64,000 nt of DNA from Gaiellasilicea sp037721555 (GCA_037721555.1 JBBJOI010000001.1:1-64000), one strand, 5' to 3'; shown: positions 8,345 to 17,777, numbered from the stretch's first letter. Made by a program: numbers and translations. The notes: a model not told the origin generated them from the letters alone.

Positions 8345-8593
8345 CTAGGACATGTCCCGAGCGGACTCGTCGCGCTCGAGCAGCTTCAGCCGGTGCTCGA
8401 CCTGCGCGAGCCGGAGCTCCAGTGTCTCCCACTCGCCGCGGGTGACGAGCCCGAGCTCACGAGCGATCCGCTCGCCGGTCTCCTGCGGCAGGTCGCCGAG
8501 ACGCCCTGCGCCCGAGCGGAGTTGCGCGCCGAGCTCGTCGACGAGCTGACGGAGCGCGAACGAACCTTCTCCTCCGTTACGCCCTTCGGCCAC
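8345..8593 (-). CDS. Small coiled-coil protein (BMFP/UbiK-like)
   Basis: 82 aa. The N-terminal part is amphipathic (ALRQLVDELGAQLRSGAGRL); the C-terminal part is a short coiled coil (EWETLELRLAQVEHRLKLLE). This layout, including the VTRGEWETLE stretch that resembles VSREEFE in UbiK/YqiC, matches the BMFP accessory-factor family, trimeric membrane-associated proteins. In E. coli UbiK assists ubiquinone synthesis. The assignment rests on pattern only. It lies 38 bp downstream of secDF on the same strand and may be the last gene of tgt-yajC-secDF. Confidence 0.6.
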   Translation of the reverse strand: MAEGRNGGEGSFALRQLVDELGAQLRSGAGRLGDLPQETGERIARELGLVTRGEWETLELRLAQVEHRLKLLERDESARDMS

Positions 8594-8631
8594 GACCCCT
8601 GCCGTCTTTGGCGTGTCGGCGGCGGTGCAGG

Positions 8632-11487
8632 CTACCGGGCGCGCCCATGGGGGCGGGTGCTCCGGCGCTGCCGGCGGCGCTCCCGCTTGGCTTCGTCGCC
8701 GGACGCCCTGGGCACGGGCGCGACGTCCGCACCTTCACGGTCGAGTTCACCGTCGACGTCGCCGTCCTCCTCACTGGCGCCGTTACCTTCGTCGTCGCCT
8801 CGCAGCACCTCCGGGATCAGATCCGGTGCGGGCTGAGCTGCCGCGAGATCCTGAGCGTCGCGCAGCGACAGTCCGACCGAGTCCTCGTCGAACGTCTTGG
8901 CGCCCTCGGTGCGGCGACGGTACTCCGGCTCGCGCTCCTTCAACACGCTCAGGAACGGTGCCGCGATGAAGAAGGTCGAGAAGGCGCTGATGCCGATTCC
9001 GACGAGCACCGCGAACGCGAAGTCCTGCAGCGTCTCGCCGCCGAAGAGGAAGAGCGTGCCGACCGGCAGCAGCGTGATGAAGGTCGTTGCGAGCGAGCGG
9101 GGGATCGTCTCCCACAGCGACACGTTGGCGATGTGCGCAAACGTGGAGCGGCGCATCAGGACCATGTTCTCGCGCACCCGGTCGAAGACGATGATCGTGT
9201 CGTAGATCGAGTATCCGATGATGGTCAGGAACGCGGCCACCGTCGCCGCGGTCACCTCCCGACCGGACAGCGAGTAGATACCGAGCGCGATCAGGCCGTC
9301 GTTCGCGATCGTCCGCAGGATCGGAACGGCGAAGCGCCACTCGAACCGCAGTGTGATGTAGATCGTGATCAGGAGGAACGAGAGCAGGATCGCGTAGATG
9401 GCACTCCGCAGGATCTGATCGCTGAAGCTCGCCGAGACGTTGCGGACATTGAGGGCCTCGGTGTCGAAGGTGCTGCGCAGCCCGCGCGTCAGCTCGGCCT
9501 GCTCGCTCTGCGGAAGCGACTCGGTACGGAGCCGGAACTCTCGGTAGCGCTCCCCGGACAGAGACTCGCCGGTGCCTTGGATCTGCGCGCCCCCCTGCCC
9601 GATGTTCGCGGCCTGCTCACGCACGTCGGTGAGCGCGATTGGTTGCGTCGTCTGGAACGTGATCTCCGTGCCGCCCTCGAAGTCGATGCCAAGGTTGAGG
9701 CCCTTGAAGACGATGCTGCCGATCGACGCAGCGATCAGCACGCCCGCGACGGCGAACCAGATGCGGCGCCGGCCGACAAAGTCGATCCGCTGCCACGCCG
9801 GGATCCCCCGTGCGTTCGCACCCATCAGCGACGGGTTGTCGAACCAGCGCGCGTCGCCCATCAGCGCGAGCAGGGCGCGCGTCGCGAAGACGGCGGTGAC
9901 GACCGAGAGCGCCGTGCCGAGCAGCAGCAGGAACGCGAAGCCGCGAACGCCCGACGTCGCCAGCACGAACAGGATCACCGCCGTGATCGCGGTCACGACG
10001 TTCGCGTCGACGATCGTCTTGAAGCCCTTCGCGTAGCCCGTCGCGATCGCCGAGCGCACGGACTTGCCGGCGCGCGCCTCTTCCTTGATGCGCTCGAAGA
10101 TGACGATGTTCGCGTCGGCCGCGACGCCAAGGGTGAGGATCATGCCCGCGAAGCCCGGCAGCGTCAGCGTTACGTCGAAGATGAGAATCGTCGCGTAGAG
10201 GAATGCCGCATAGATGCCCAGCCCGATGACGGCGACGAGACCGAGGAACCGGTAGAAGACGAGCAGGAAGATCGCCACGACGATCAGGCCGGCGATCGCC
10301 GCGAACCACGCCTCGCGGAGCGAGTCCTCGCCGAGGGTGGCCGAGATCGCCGTCGTCTCGAGCGTCTGGAACGTCACCGGCAGCGCACCGCTCTGTAGCA
10401 CGAGCGCGAGGTCGTTGGCCTCGCCGAGCGCGCCGATACCGGTGATCTGGGCGCCGTTGGAGCCGCTGATGCCGTTCGCGTACTCCTCCCAGTCGATCGA
10501 CGGCCACGACTTGATCTCGCGGTCGAGCACGATCGCGAAGTTCTGCGTCACCTTCTGGCCGAGCAGCTGCGACTGCGTCCGGCCGCGACTGGCCTCATCG
10601 GCCGTGATGCGCCCGAACTTGTTCTCTCCGGCGTCCGTGAACTGCATCGTCACGATCGGCTCTCCGCTCGTGGTGTCGAAGTCCTGCCGCGTCCCGGACA
10701 GGCGCAGGTCGGCGCCGGTCATCTCCGGGGTGCGCTCCTCCTCGACCGGATTCGCGGGGTCGAACTCGATCAGGTAGTAGAAGTCGCGGGTCGGGTTCTC
10801 GGAGCCGACGCCGGGGCAGACGACCTCGCCGCGGCCGCACTCCAGCACGACTGTCTGCGGCGGCACGCCGAAGAGCTTCCAGCCCTTGGGCAGCTCGTCT
10901 CCGGACGAGCCACCGGAGCGCGCGTTCTTGAGCACCTCGCTGTCGAGCAGCTTCTGACGCTCGGCGGCAGGGCCCGCCACGAGCTTCTTCTTGCCGTTGA
11001 ACAGGTACCAGCTCGACGTGTCTTCTTCGTTGACGAGCGCCTGTTGGCGCGCGAGCAGCTCGTAGATCGTGCCGGTGGCGACCGGGAACCCCTGGGCGTC
11101 GATGGACGGCGACTTCAGATTCTTCTGAAGGTCGAAGAGCTCGAGCTGTGCCGTCTGGCCGAGGATCTCGATCACCCGCTCGGGGTTCGAGACACCGGGG
11201 ATGCCGATCGAGATCTGGTCGTCTCCCGACTCCCGGATCTCGGGCTCGGCGACACCGAGGGCGTCGATGCGGTCGCGCAGGATCTCGACCGAACGCTTGA
11301 GATCCGATTCCTGGAGCGGCCGGTTCGCCGGCGGGACGGCTTGCAGCGTGACCTCGAGACCGCCCTGGAGGTCGAGGCCGAGCGTCGGCTCCTGCTTCAG
11401 CGGCGAGCCCGGGATGGCGAGCAGCGCCACGCCGACGAGGGCCGCCAGGATGAGCCCGACGAAGATGAGATGGGATCTACGGTTCAC
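8632..11487 (-). CDS. secDF: Fused protein-export subunits SecD-SecF
   Basis: 951 aa membrane protein that uses the proton gradient to help SecYEG translocation. The SecD half (about 1-550) has TM1 at 7-25, LGLDLQGG near 37, a large periplasmic P1 domain, and five helices that include GVAADANIVIFERIKEE. The SecF half (from about 555) has TM1, the DFEGGTEITF motif and YSIYDTIIVFDRVREN. The conserved transmembrane Asp and Arg of both halves are visible. A single open frame shows a true fusion; most actinobacteria have separate genes. The C-terminus is a hydrophilic basic tail. YajC lies 12 bp upstream. Confidence 0.96.
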   Translation of the reverse strand: MNRRSHLIFVGLILAALVGVALLAIPGSPLKQEPTLGLDLQGGLEVTLQAVPPANRPLQESDLKRSVEILRDRIDALGVAEPEIRESGDDQISIGIPGVSNPERVIEILGQTAQLELFDLQKNLKSPSIDAQGFPVATGTIYELLARQQALVNEEDTSSWYLFNGKKKLVAGPAAERQKLLDSEVLKNARSGGSSGDELPKGWKLFGVPPQTVVLECGRGEVVCPGVGSENPTRDFYYLIEFDPANPVEEERTPEMTGADLRLSGTRQDFDTTSGEPIVTMQFTDAGENKFGRITADEASRGRTQSQLLGQKVTQNFAIVLDREIKSWPSIDWEEYANGISGSNGAQITGIGALGEANDLALVLQSGALPVTFQTLETTAISATLGEDSLREAWFAAIAGLIVVAIFLLVFYRFLGLVAVIGLGIYAAFLYATILIFDVTLTLPGFAGMILTLGVAADANIVIFERIKEEARAGKSVRSAIATGYAKGFKTIVDANVVTAITAVILFVLATSGVRGFAFLLLLGTALSVVTAVFATRALLALMGDARWFDNPSLMGANARGIPAWQRIDFVGRRRIWFAVAGVLIAASIGSIVFKGLNLGIDFEGGTEITFQTTQPIALTDVREQAANIGQGGAQIQGTGESLSGERYREFRLRTESLPQSEQAELTRGLRSTFDTEALNVRNVSASFSDQILRSAIYAILLSFLLITIYITLRFEWRFAVPILRTIANDGLIALGIYSLSGREVTAATVAAFLTIIGYSIYDTIIVFDRVRENMVLMRRSTFAHIANVSLWETIPRSLATTFITLLPVGTLFLFGGETLQDFAFAVLVGIGISAFSTFFIAAPFLSVLKEREPEYRRRTEGAKTFDEDSVGLSLRDAQDLAAAQPAPDLIPEVLRGDDEGNGASEEDGDVDGELDREGADVAPVPRASGDEAKRERRRQRRSTRPHGRAR

Positions 11488-11499
11488 TGCTGAAGGAGA

Positions 11500-11862
11500 T
11501 TAGCCGCGGTTCGTTTCATTCGGGTTAGCGCGCGGTGAACCTTCTTCGTCATCCTCGGCCGCTTCCATGAGCGCCTCTTCCTCGGCCTCTTCCGCCTCCT
11601 CTTCCACCTCCGGTGGAATGACGGCTGCGACGGCGCGGCGCGCGATTCGCAGGTTCACGGCGGGGGTCACCGCAACGAGGAGCTCGTCCTCCTCGTGCGC
11701 CTCGACGACGTGGCCGTAAACGCCGCCTGCGGTCACGATCTCGTCGCCGACCTCGATGCCCGTGTGGAGCTCCCGCTGGACGACCTGGCGACGGCGCGCG
11801 GGGCGGATCAGCAGCAACCAGACCAGTGCGAGCATGGCGATGATGACGATCAGTTGTCCCAA
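11500..11862 (-). CDS. yajC: Sec translocon accessory subunit YajC
   Basis: 120 aa. One N-terminal transmembrane helix (LIVIIAMLALVWLLLIRP, about 4-21), then the conserved cytosolic core with the GDEIVTAGGVYGHVV motif (about 38-52), and an unusually long acidic tail of mostly Glu and Ala (about 84-108). YajC associates with SecDF. Its start overlaps the end of tgt by 13 nt, and secDF follows after 12 bp, giving the common order tgt-yajC-secDF. Confidence 0.94.
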   Translation of the reverse strand: MGQLIVIIAMLALVWLLLIRPARRRQVVQRELHTGIEVGDEIVTAGGVYGHVVEAHEEDELLVAVTPAVNLRIARRAVAAVIPPEVEEEAEEAEEEALMEAAEDDEEGSPRANPNETNRG

Positions 11863-12980
11863 GGGTCCTCCTGCGGGCCGCCGGCGAGACGTTCCAGGTA
11901 GGTCGACGTGTAGCTACCCAACCGTCCTCGTTCGATCGCCTCCCGCGCGCCCGCGGTCAGTCCGTGCAAGAACTGGAGATTATGCAGACTGAGCAGGCGC
12001 AGCCCGAGCAGCTCCTCCTGGTTGACGAGGTGACGGATGTAGGCCCGGGAGAAGCGCCGGCACGCGGGGCACACGCAACCGTCCTCGAGCGGCCTCGGGT
12101 CGCGCGCGAACCGTGCGTTCCGCAGGTTCAGGCGGCCGGTGCCTGTCAGGGCTGACCCGTTGCGGGCGGTGCGTGTCGGGAGCACGCAGTCGAACATGTC
12201 GATGCCGGCCCCGATGACGCGGAGAACGCCCTCCGCGTCCCCGATCCCCATGAAGTAGCGCGGCTGATCGGCCGGCAGGAGCGGGGCAGCCCACCCCGTT
12301 GCGGCGAACATCTCCCCGCGGCTCTCCCCCACCGCGAGCCCGCCCAGGGCGTAACCGTCGAAGCCGAGCCGGATGAGCTCCTCGATCGAGCGCTGGCGCA
12401 ACTCCTTGTCGGCCCCGCCTTGCGTGATCCCGAAGATGAGCTGCCCCGGCGCGCGCCCGGCTGTCAGCTGTCGCTCCGCCCAGAGGCCGGTGCGCCGGAC
12501 GGCGTCCTCGAGCTCTGTACGAGGCACCCCCGACGGCGGGCAGACGTCGAGGCACATCGCCACATCCGAGCCGAGGTTCCGCTGGATCTGCGCCGCCAGC
12601 TCCGGCGTGAAGCGGGCGGCCGCCCCGTCGTAGACCGAACGGAACGTGACGCCGTCGTCGTCGACGGCGAGGAGCGTATCCCGGAGCGAGAAGACCTGGA
12701 AGCCGCCCGAGTCCGTCAGGATCGGCCCGTCCCAGCCCGAGAAGGCGTGCAGCCCGCCCAGCTCGGCGATCAGCTCATCGCCTGGCCGGAAGTGCAGGTG
12801 GTACGTGTTGCCGAGGATGATCTGAGATCCCACGCCGCGGAGCTCGTCGGGGTCGAGGCTCTTCACGGTTCCCTTCGTTCCCACCGGCATGAACGCGGGC
12901 GTCCGCACCTCCCCGTGCGCCGTTCGGAGGAGCCCGGCACGCGCGGCACCGTCCGTGGCCGTGACCTCGAACGTTCTCAC
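11850..12980 (-). CDS. tgt: Queuine/preQ1 tRNA-guanine transglycosylase
   Basis: 376 aa cytoplasmic enzyme that swaps guanine-34 of GUN-anticodon tRNAs for preQ1. Visible signatures: LTDSGGFQVFSL with the active-site Asp, GGLAVGES, the nucleophile Asp in DMFDCVLPTRTARNG, and the zinc site CVCPACRRFSRAYIRHL. The GTG start before RTFEVTATDG gives the normal family N-terminus; the frame is open further upstream but that part does not look like coding sequence. With queA (13504-14433) and queG (30673-31677) in the same window, the late queuosine steps are all nearby; preQ1 synthesis genes are not. Confidence 0.96.
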   Translation of the reverse strand: MRTFEVTATDGAARAGLLRTAHGEVRTPAFMPVGTKGTVKSLDPDELRGVGSQIILGNTYHLHFRPGDELIAELGGLHAFSGWDGPILTDSGGFQVFSLRDTLLAVDDDGVTFRSVYDGAAARFTPELAAQIQRNLGSDVAMCLDVCPPSGVPRTELEDAVRRTGLWAERQLTAGRAPGQLIFGITQGGADKELRQRSIEELIRLGFDGYALGGLAVGESRGEMFAATGWAAPLLPADQPRYFMGIGDAEGVLRVIGAGIDMFDCVLPTRTARNGSALTGTGRLNLRNARFARDPRPLEDGCVCPACRRFSRAYIRHLVNQEELLGLRLLSLHNLQFLHGLTAGAREAIERGRLGSYTSTYLERLAGGPQEDPWDN

Positions 12981-13047
12981 GGCGGCGAGGGTAGCGGCAC
13001 CGGCCCGGCTTGATGGCCGCCGGTCGTTTACCGGCGACCGAACGCCT

Positions 13048-13464
13048 ATGGTGTTTCCCGTGACCACGAGCATCTGGCCGCAGCCACTCATCGTCGTCCG
13101 CGACGTCCAGGCGTCAAGCCGGTTCTACGGGCAGATCCTCGGTGCCGAGAGCGCACACGGAGGCGAGGAGTACGAGCAACTCGTCAGCGACGGAGAGCTC
13201 ATCCTGCAGCTGCACCACATCGAGGTGGAACACCACCATGGGCCTCTCGCCTCGCCTGAGGTTCCCCTCGGAAACGGCGCCCTGCTCTGGTTCGAGGTGT
13301 CGGATTTCGAGGCAGCGGCCGAACGGGCGAAGAGCGTTGAAGCCCAGGTCGAGCGCGACGCCCATGTCAACCCGAACGCCAAGCAATGGGAGCTCTGGCT
13401 GCGGGATCCGGATGGATACCTGGTCGTCTTGGCCGGCCCGTCGGAGTACCGTCCGCGAGGCTGA
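13048..13464 (+). CDS. VOC-family (glyoxalase/dioxygenase-like) protein
   Basis: 138 aa with a pair of beta-alpha-beta-beta-beta modules. The first carries PQPLIVVRDVQASSRFYGQI; the second ends with WELWLRDPDGYLVVLAG, the usual place for a metal-binding acidic residue. Possible metal ligands include His in LQLHHIEVEHHH. The family covers glyoxalases, resistance proteins and dioxygenases, and the reaction cannot be chosen. It diverges from tgt; ATG 13048 is taken, with GTG 13060 as an alternative. Confidence 0.8.
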   Translation: MVFPVTTSIWPQPLIVVRDVQASSRFYGQILGAESAHGGEEYEQLVSDGELILQLHHIEVEHHHGPLASPEVPLGNGALLWFEVSDFEAAAERAKSVEAQVERDAHVNPNAKQWELWLRDPDGYLVVLAGPSEYRPRG

Positions 13465-13503
13465 GCGTCCTTGACCGTCGGCACGAAGGCTCAGTGCGCG
13501 ACG

Positions 13504-14433
13504 TCAGAGGATCAGCATCGCGTCGCCGAACGAGTAGAAGCGGTAGCGCTCGGCGATCGCGAGCTCGTAGAGCCGCCGCGTCTCCTGCACGCCGGCGAAC
13601 GCCATCACGAGCGCCAGCAGCGTCGAGCGCGGGAGGTGGAAGTTCGTCAGCAGCGCGTCGACGCGCCGGAACCCGAACCCCGGCGTGATGAAGAGCGACG
13701 TCCGACCTTGTAACACAGCGTCACGAGCGACGGTCTCGAGCACGCGCACCGTCGTCGTCCCCACCGCGAGCACACGCTCTGCTGCCTCGATCCGCTCCCA
13801 CGCCTCGCGACTGACGGAGTACCGCTCGCCGTGCAGCTCGTGCTCCTCGACAGCCGCAGCGGTGAGCGGCCGGAACGTGTCGAGGCCGACGTGCAGCGTC
13901 ACGCGTGCGACCTCGACGCGTTCGAGCAGCTCGGGCGTGAAGTGCAGTCCGGCTGTCGGCGCGGCAGCCGAGCCGGCCTCTCGGGCGTAAACCGTCTGGT
14001 AGCGCGTCGGGTCGTTCAGTGGCTCCGTGATGTAGGGCGGCAGTGGCGTCTCCCCGTCCGGCTCGCCTTCGAGGCGCACCTGCCAGCGGCCCTCGCCGAG
14101 GTGCTCCAGCAGCTCGACCGGACCGTGCCGGAACCCCGGCCTCAACCGCCGCGTCGGGCGGGCCAGCGCGACCCAGGTGCCGTCGCCCAGGCGCTCGAGC
14201 AGCAGCACCTCCCCCCTCGGCCGCTCGAGGCGGATCCGGGCGGGCACGACCCGCGTGTCGTTCACCACCGCGAGGACGTCACCGATCTCCTCGGGCAGGT
14301 CGGTGAACACGCGGTGTCGAACTGTGCCCGTCGAACGCTCGTAGACGAGCAGGCGGGAGGCGTCACGCCGCTCCGCCGGTTGCTGTGCGACCAGCTCGGG
14401 CGGCAGCTCGTAGTCGAGCTCGGCGGAGTCCAT
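13504..14433 (-). CDS. queA: S-adenosylmethionine:tRNA ribosyltransferase-isomerase
   Basis: 309 aa. Transfers and rearranges the ribosyl group of SAM onto preQ1-34 in tRNA to give epoxyqueuosine. Conserved stretches: YELPPELVAQQPAERRDASRL at the N-terminus, VVNDTRVVPARI, GSAAAPTAGLHFT, GLDTFRPL and LLTNFHLPRSTLLALV near the end. It is a little shorter than the E. coli protein (356 aa), because the central insertion is small. ATG 14433 starts directly with the family sequence. The gene diverges from the coiled-coil gene at 14460 across 26 bp. Confidence 0.95.
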   Translation of the reverse strand: MDSAELDYELPPELVAQQPAERRDASRLLVYERSTGTVRHRVFTDLPEEIGDVLAVVNDTRVVPARIRLERPRGEVLLLERLGDGTWVALARPTRRLRPGFRHGPVELLEHLGEGRWQVRLEGEPDGETPLPPYITEPLNDPTRYQTVYAREAGSAAAPTAGLHFTPELLERVEVARVTLHVGLDTFRPLTAAAVEEHELHGERYSVSREAWERIEAAERVLAVGTTTVRVLETVARDAVLQGRTSLFITPGFGFRRVDALLTNFHLPRSTLLALVMAFAGVQETRRLYELAIAERYRFYSFGDAMLIL

Positions 14434-14459
14434 CCGACCGGGAGCGTAGCCTCGTGTCC

Positions 14460-14882
14460 ATGGACGAACGAGCGCTCGAACGGGCGAAGGCACGCATCGC
14501 GGCGGCGGCTGCAGGAGACGTGGCTCCGGCTCAACTCGAGGCCGTGCTCGAGCGGTCGCGGGTGCAGATCGAGTCGCTGGCGCAGGCAACGGCGGAGATC
14601 GAGGCGACGCTGCCCCAGCGAATCGGGGCAGCGCTCGGGGACGGGCTGCGAGCGGAAGTGCTTCCGGTCGCTCGGCAGCTGGCCGAGATCAGGGGCCTCC
14701 TGAACCAGACCATTCGCAGGCTAGAGCGGCTGGAAGGCGACCTGCTCGCCGAGCGCCACGCACGCATCGACGATCTCGCCCTTGTCGTCGAGCTGATCAC
14801 GTCGGGCTGGCAGGGCGTCGACGAACGGCTGGGGCGCCTCGAGCGCGCTCCTGAGCCGGTCGCCCAGCAGGCCGCGGCCTAG
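14460..14882 (+). CDS. Hypothetical coiled-coil protein
   Basis: 140 aa, not recognised. It is almost entirely helical and rich in Ala, Glu, Leu and Arg, with heptad-like spacing (LERAKARIAAAAAG; LLNQTIRRLERLEGDLLAE). No transmembrane segment, signal peptide or cysteine is present. ATG 14460 is taken; GTG 14454 is in frame. It faces the histidine kinase gene convergently with 37 bp between the ends. Codon usage matches its neighbours, so the gene is probably real. Confidence 0.65.
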   Translation: MDERALERAKARIAAAAAGDVAPAQLEAVLERSRVQIESLAQATAEIEATLPQRIGAALGDGLRAEVLPVARQLAEIRGLLNQTIRRLERLEGDLLAERHARIDDLALVVELITSGWQGVDERLGRLERAPEPVAQQAAA

Positions 14883-14919
14883 AGACCCCCAAAGCGTCGC
14901 GAGGCGTCGCGCGGGCGGT

Positions 14920-16314
14920 CTACAGGTGGCGCGCTGGCAGGACGAGCCGGAACCGGCTCCCCTTGCCCACCTCGCTCTCGAGCTCGATCTTGCCTCCGAG
15001 GGCGATCGCAAGCTCGCTTGCGATCGGCAGGCCGAGCCCGGTGCCGCGCCCATCCCGCGACCAGAACGGCCTGAAGATGCGGTCCCGCTCCTCCACTCGG
15101 ATGCCCGGGCCGGTGTCGGCGACGTCGACGGTTACCGAGCCGTTGCCGCTCGCCAGCGCGACATCGATCCGGCCGCCGTCCGGCGTCCAGCGGAACGCGT
15201 TCGAGAGCAGGTTCGAGATGATCTGCAAAACCCGGTCCCCGTCCGTGACGATCACGGGCTCGTCGGCTGCTCGCTTCGCAAACTCGATGCTCCGGCGGCG
15301 CGCCTCGTCCGTGAAGGTCGCGTAGGCGCGCTCGCAGAGCCTGCCCATGTCGACCTCCTCGGTGAGCACCGTGAACCGGTGCGCGTCGAGCTTCGCAAGG
15401 TCGAGGACGTCGCCGACCAGCCGCCCGAGCCGTTCCGCCTCTTGCGCCACGATCTCGAGCGAGCGTTCGGTGAGCTCGGGATCGGTGACGACACCCTCCT
15501 GCAACGCAGCCACATGGCCGCGGATTGCCGTCAGCGGCGTGCGCAACTCGTGCGAGACGGACATGAGGAAGTTCCGCTCCCGCTCCTCCGCCTCGGCGAG
15601 CCTGGCGGCCATCTCGCGGAAGCGGTTGGCAAGATGCCCGATCTCGCTGCCGCCCGGGACGCGCGGCACCTCGACGTCGTACCGCCCCTCCGCGACCTCG
15701 TCCGCCGCCGCGGAGAGCGCCAGCACGGGATCCGTGATTCGCCGCGACAGGTACAACGCCAGGCCGCCGACCACGACGAGCGCACCGAGGAAGGCGAGCG
15801 CCAGCCGGGAGATGAGGGTCACCCAGCGGTCGCGCAGCTCCGTCTGCGGCGTTGCAACGACGAGAGAGCCGAAAGCAGGCGTGTTCGGGCCGCCGGGTCG
15901 CAGCGGATGGGACGCAGCGAGGAAGGTCTTGTCCTCGCCGGGCGGCGTGAACTCGAAGCTGCGGATCTGGCCGCCGCTGAGGTCGGTGCCGGTGTCGACC
16001 ACGCTCAGGCGGGTCAACCCCGGGTCCTCGCCCGGGAACACGCCAGGGCCGACGTAGAAGATCCGGTTGCCCGTCGCAGCCTCGAGCCGCTCGGCGGCGA
16101 AGACTGGCGCGTCCCGACCCTCGTCGGTGACGCGGAGCGCTGATTCCGCGTAGAGCCGCGCGATCCCGCGCGCCTCCCGCCGCAACTGCACGAGCGTCTG
16201 GTCGCGCGTGTAGTCCTGGAAGAGCCGCAGCGCGATGAGGCTCGCGATCAGCCCCGCGAGCGCGATCGCCGCCAAGAAGAGCGCCGGCAGGCGAAAACGA
16301 AGCGACCGGAACAC
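14920..16314 (-). CDS. Membrane sensor histidine kinase
   Basis: 464 aa. TM1 (about 9-30), an extracytoplasmic sensor of about 130 residues, TM2 (about 165-187), HAMP (about 188-240), HisKA with the phosphorylated His in SVSHELRTPLTAIRGH (about 254), and HATPase with N-box SNLLSNAFRWT, G1 DTGPGI and G2 GRGTGLGLPIA. All catalytic residues are present. It follows the response regulator by 6 nt in the same operon, so the two are cognate partners. The signal is unknown. Confidence 0.95.
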   Translation of the reverse strand: MFRSLRFRLPALFLAAIALAGLIASLIALRLFQDYTRDQTLVQLRREARGIARLYAESALRVTDEGRDAPVFAAERLEAATGNRIFYVGPGVFPGEDPGLTRLSVVDTGTDLSGGQIRSFEFTPPGEDKTFLAASHPLRPGGPNTPAFGSLVVATPQTELRDRWVTLISRLALAFLGALVVVGGLALYLSRRITDPVLALSAAADEVAEGRYDVEVPRVPGGSEIGHLANRFREMAARLAEAEERERNFLMSVSHELRTPLTAIRGHVAALQEGVVTDPELTERSLEIVAQEAERLGRLVGDVLDLAKLDAHRFTVLTEEVDMGRLCERAYATFTDEARRRSIEFAKRAADEPVIVTDGDRVLQIISNLLSNAFRWTPDGGRIDVALASGNGSVTVDVADTGPGIRVEERDRIFRPFWSRDGRGTGLGLPIASELAIALGGKIELESEVGKGSRFRLVLPARHL

Positions 16315-16320
16315 GGAGAG

Positions 16321-17028
16321 TTAGGCTGCGGCGGTGGGCGCCCGCTCGGGCCCGACCTTGTAGCCGACCCCCCACACCGTGACGATCGGCGAGGCGTCGC
16401 CCAGCTTGCGTCGCAGCTGCCTGACGTGCACGTCGACGGTGCGGGTGTCGCCCGCGAACGTATAGCCCCAGACCCGCTCGAGCAGTTGGTCGCGTGTGAG
16501 CACGAGCCCGCGGTGGTCGAGCAGCTCCCAGAGCAGGTCGAACTCCTTCGGCGCCAACTGGATCTCCTCGTCAACGACCTTCACCTCGCGGCGGCCGGCG
16601 TTGATCGTGAGGTCGCCGTGCTGCAGCTCCTTGCTCTCGTCCCGCCGCCGCTCGGGCGCGGCACGTCTCAGCACCGACTTCACGCGCGCGACCAGCTCGC
16701 GTGGGTTGAACGGCTTCGTCAGGTAGTCGTCGGCGCCCACCTCAAGCCCGATGATCTTGTCGACGTCCTCGTCCCGTGCGGTCAACATCAAGATCGGCAC
16801 GTCCGAGGTCTTGCGAACACGGCGGCAGATCTCGATCCCGTCAAGGTCTGGAAGCATCAGGTCGAGGATGATCAGCGCGGGGGACTCTGCTGCGACCTGC
16901 GCCAGCGCAGCCGCTCCGGTGGAGACGGCGCGCACGCCGTAGCCCGCGTTCTTCAGATAGAGGGCGACGAAAGAGGCGATCGAAGCCTCGTCCTCGACGA
17001 CGAGGATGGTCTGTGCGCCCGCGGTCAT
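16321..17028 (-). CDS. OmpR/PhoB-family response regulator
   Basis: 235 aa. The receiver is canonical: acidic pair in VVEDEASI, phosphoacceptor Asp in IILDLMLPDLDG (about 56), Thr in LMLTARDED, Lys in YLTKPFNPREL. The DNA-binding winged helix occupies about 140-228 (LAPKEFDLLWELL, RTVDVHVRQLRRKLG, VWGVGYKVG). It is the first gene of the pair with the kinase downstream; a small secreted protein ends upstream only 30 bp away and may be part of the same transcript. Confidence 0.95.
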   Translation of the reverse strand: MTAGAQTILVVEDEASIASFVALYLKNAGYGVRAVSTGAAALAQVAAESPALIILDLMLPDLDGIEICRRVRKTSDVPILMLTARDEDVDKIIGLEVGADDYLTKPFNPRELVARVKSVLRRAAPERRRDESKELQHGDLTINAGRREVKVVDEEIQLAPKEFDLLWELLDHRGLVLTRDQLLERVWGYTFAGDTRTVDVHVRQLRRKLGDASPIVTVWGVGYKVGPERAPTAAA

Positions 17029-17058
17029 CCGAGGCCCACCATCATCAGCAGCTAGGCA

Positions 17059-17652
17059 TCAGGCGCTGAAACGCCCGACGCTCTTCTCGCCCTTTACGCC
17101 CTTGTCGCCCTTCGCGCTCTTCTCGGGCGTCGGCGGGGCTGTCGCCGTGCCCAGCTTGAAGCGGAGGATCTCGGTCGGCAGCGGCTTGCAGACCGCGCGG
17201 GGCGAGCGGCAGTCGTCGCCGTCCAGCGAGTACAGCCCGGGGAGCCTCGGGTCGTCGGTCACGATCGAGCCGTCGCCCACCCCGACGGCGGAGAGATCGA
17301 TCCCGCGGCCGCCGAAGGGATCGGTCGCGCGCCCGCCGACGACGACCTTGAACTTACCGCCGATCAGGCGGAAGCGGACTGCCTTGCCGCAGTACCTGAC
17401 GCCGCCGCGCGGAAGCTCCACCAGTGGCTCATCGTCACCCCACACCTGCGGGAAATTGAGATCCTCGGGAGTCAGGTCGGAGACGGTCACGCAGCCGCTG
17501 TCGATGCGGCCGATCACACCTCCCCGCGCCTGCAACGTCACCTGGCCCCGCCCCTCGGCGACGGAGAGTGCGCCGTCGCCGGCAGGTAGGGCCGCCCCCA
17601 CGGCCGGGACCGCCAGCAGGCAGCCGAACAGGATCGCAACGGACTTCCGCAT
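17059..17652 (-). CDS. Secreted hypothetical protein
   Basis: 197 aa, family not recognised. A signal peptide is clear (MRKSVAILFGCLLAVPAVGAALPA). The mature part is beta-rich with paired cysteines (SGCVTVSD, RYCGKAV, DDCRSPRAVC), and the C-terminus is rich in Lys and Gly (SAKGDKGVKGEKS). It is upstream of the response regulator and histidine kinase on the same strand with a 30-bp gap, so it could be a periplasmic partner of that system, or simply co-transcribed. Confidence 0.7.
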   Translation of the reverse strand: MRKSVAILFGCLLAVPAVGAALPAGDGALSVAEGRGQVTLQARGGVIGRIDSGCVTVSDLTPEDLNFPQVWGDDEPLVELPRGGVRYCGKAVRFRLIGGKFKVVVGGRATDPFGGRGIDLSAVGVGDGSIVTDDPRLPGLYSLDGDDCRSPRAVCKPLPTEILRFKLGTATAPPTPEKSAKGDKGVKGEKSVGRFSA

Positions 17653-17777
17653 GGATGTGAGTATCTCGGGTCGGAGTGTGCTGAGGGTGAGCGGATTGTA
17701 AGGGAAAAGTACGGCGCCCCGGCCCGGCTCGTCCCAAGGAGGGTCGGTGAGACCTGGCTCGCCGGTGGCTGGAGCAC

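Noticed and set aside
8608..10398. 596-codon plus-strand frame
   Set aside because: It is the reverse-strand shadow of secDF, rich in Arg, Asp and Glu with no domains.
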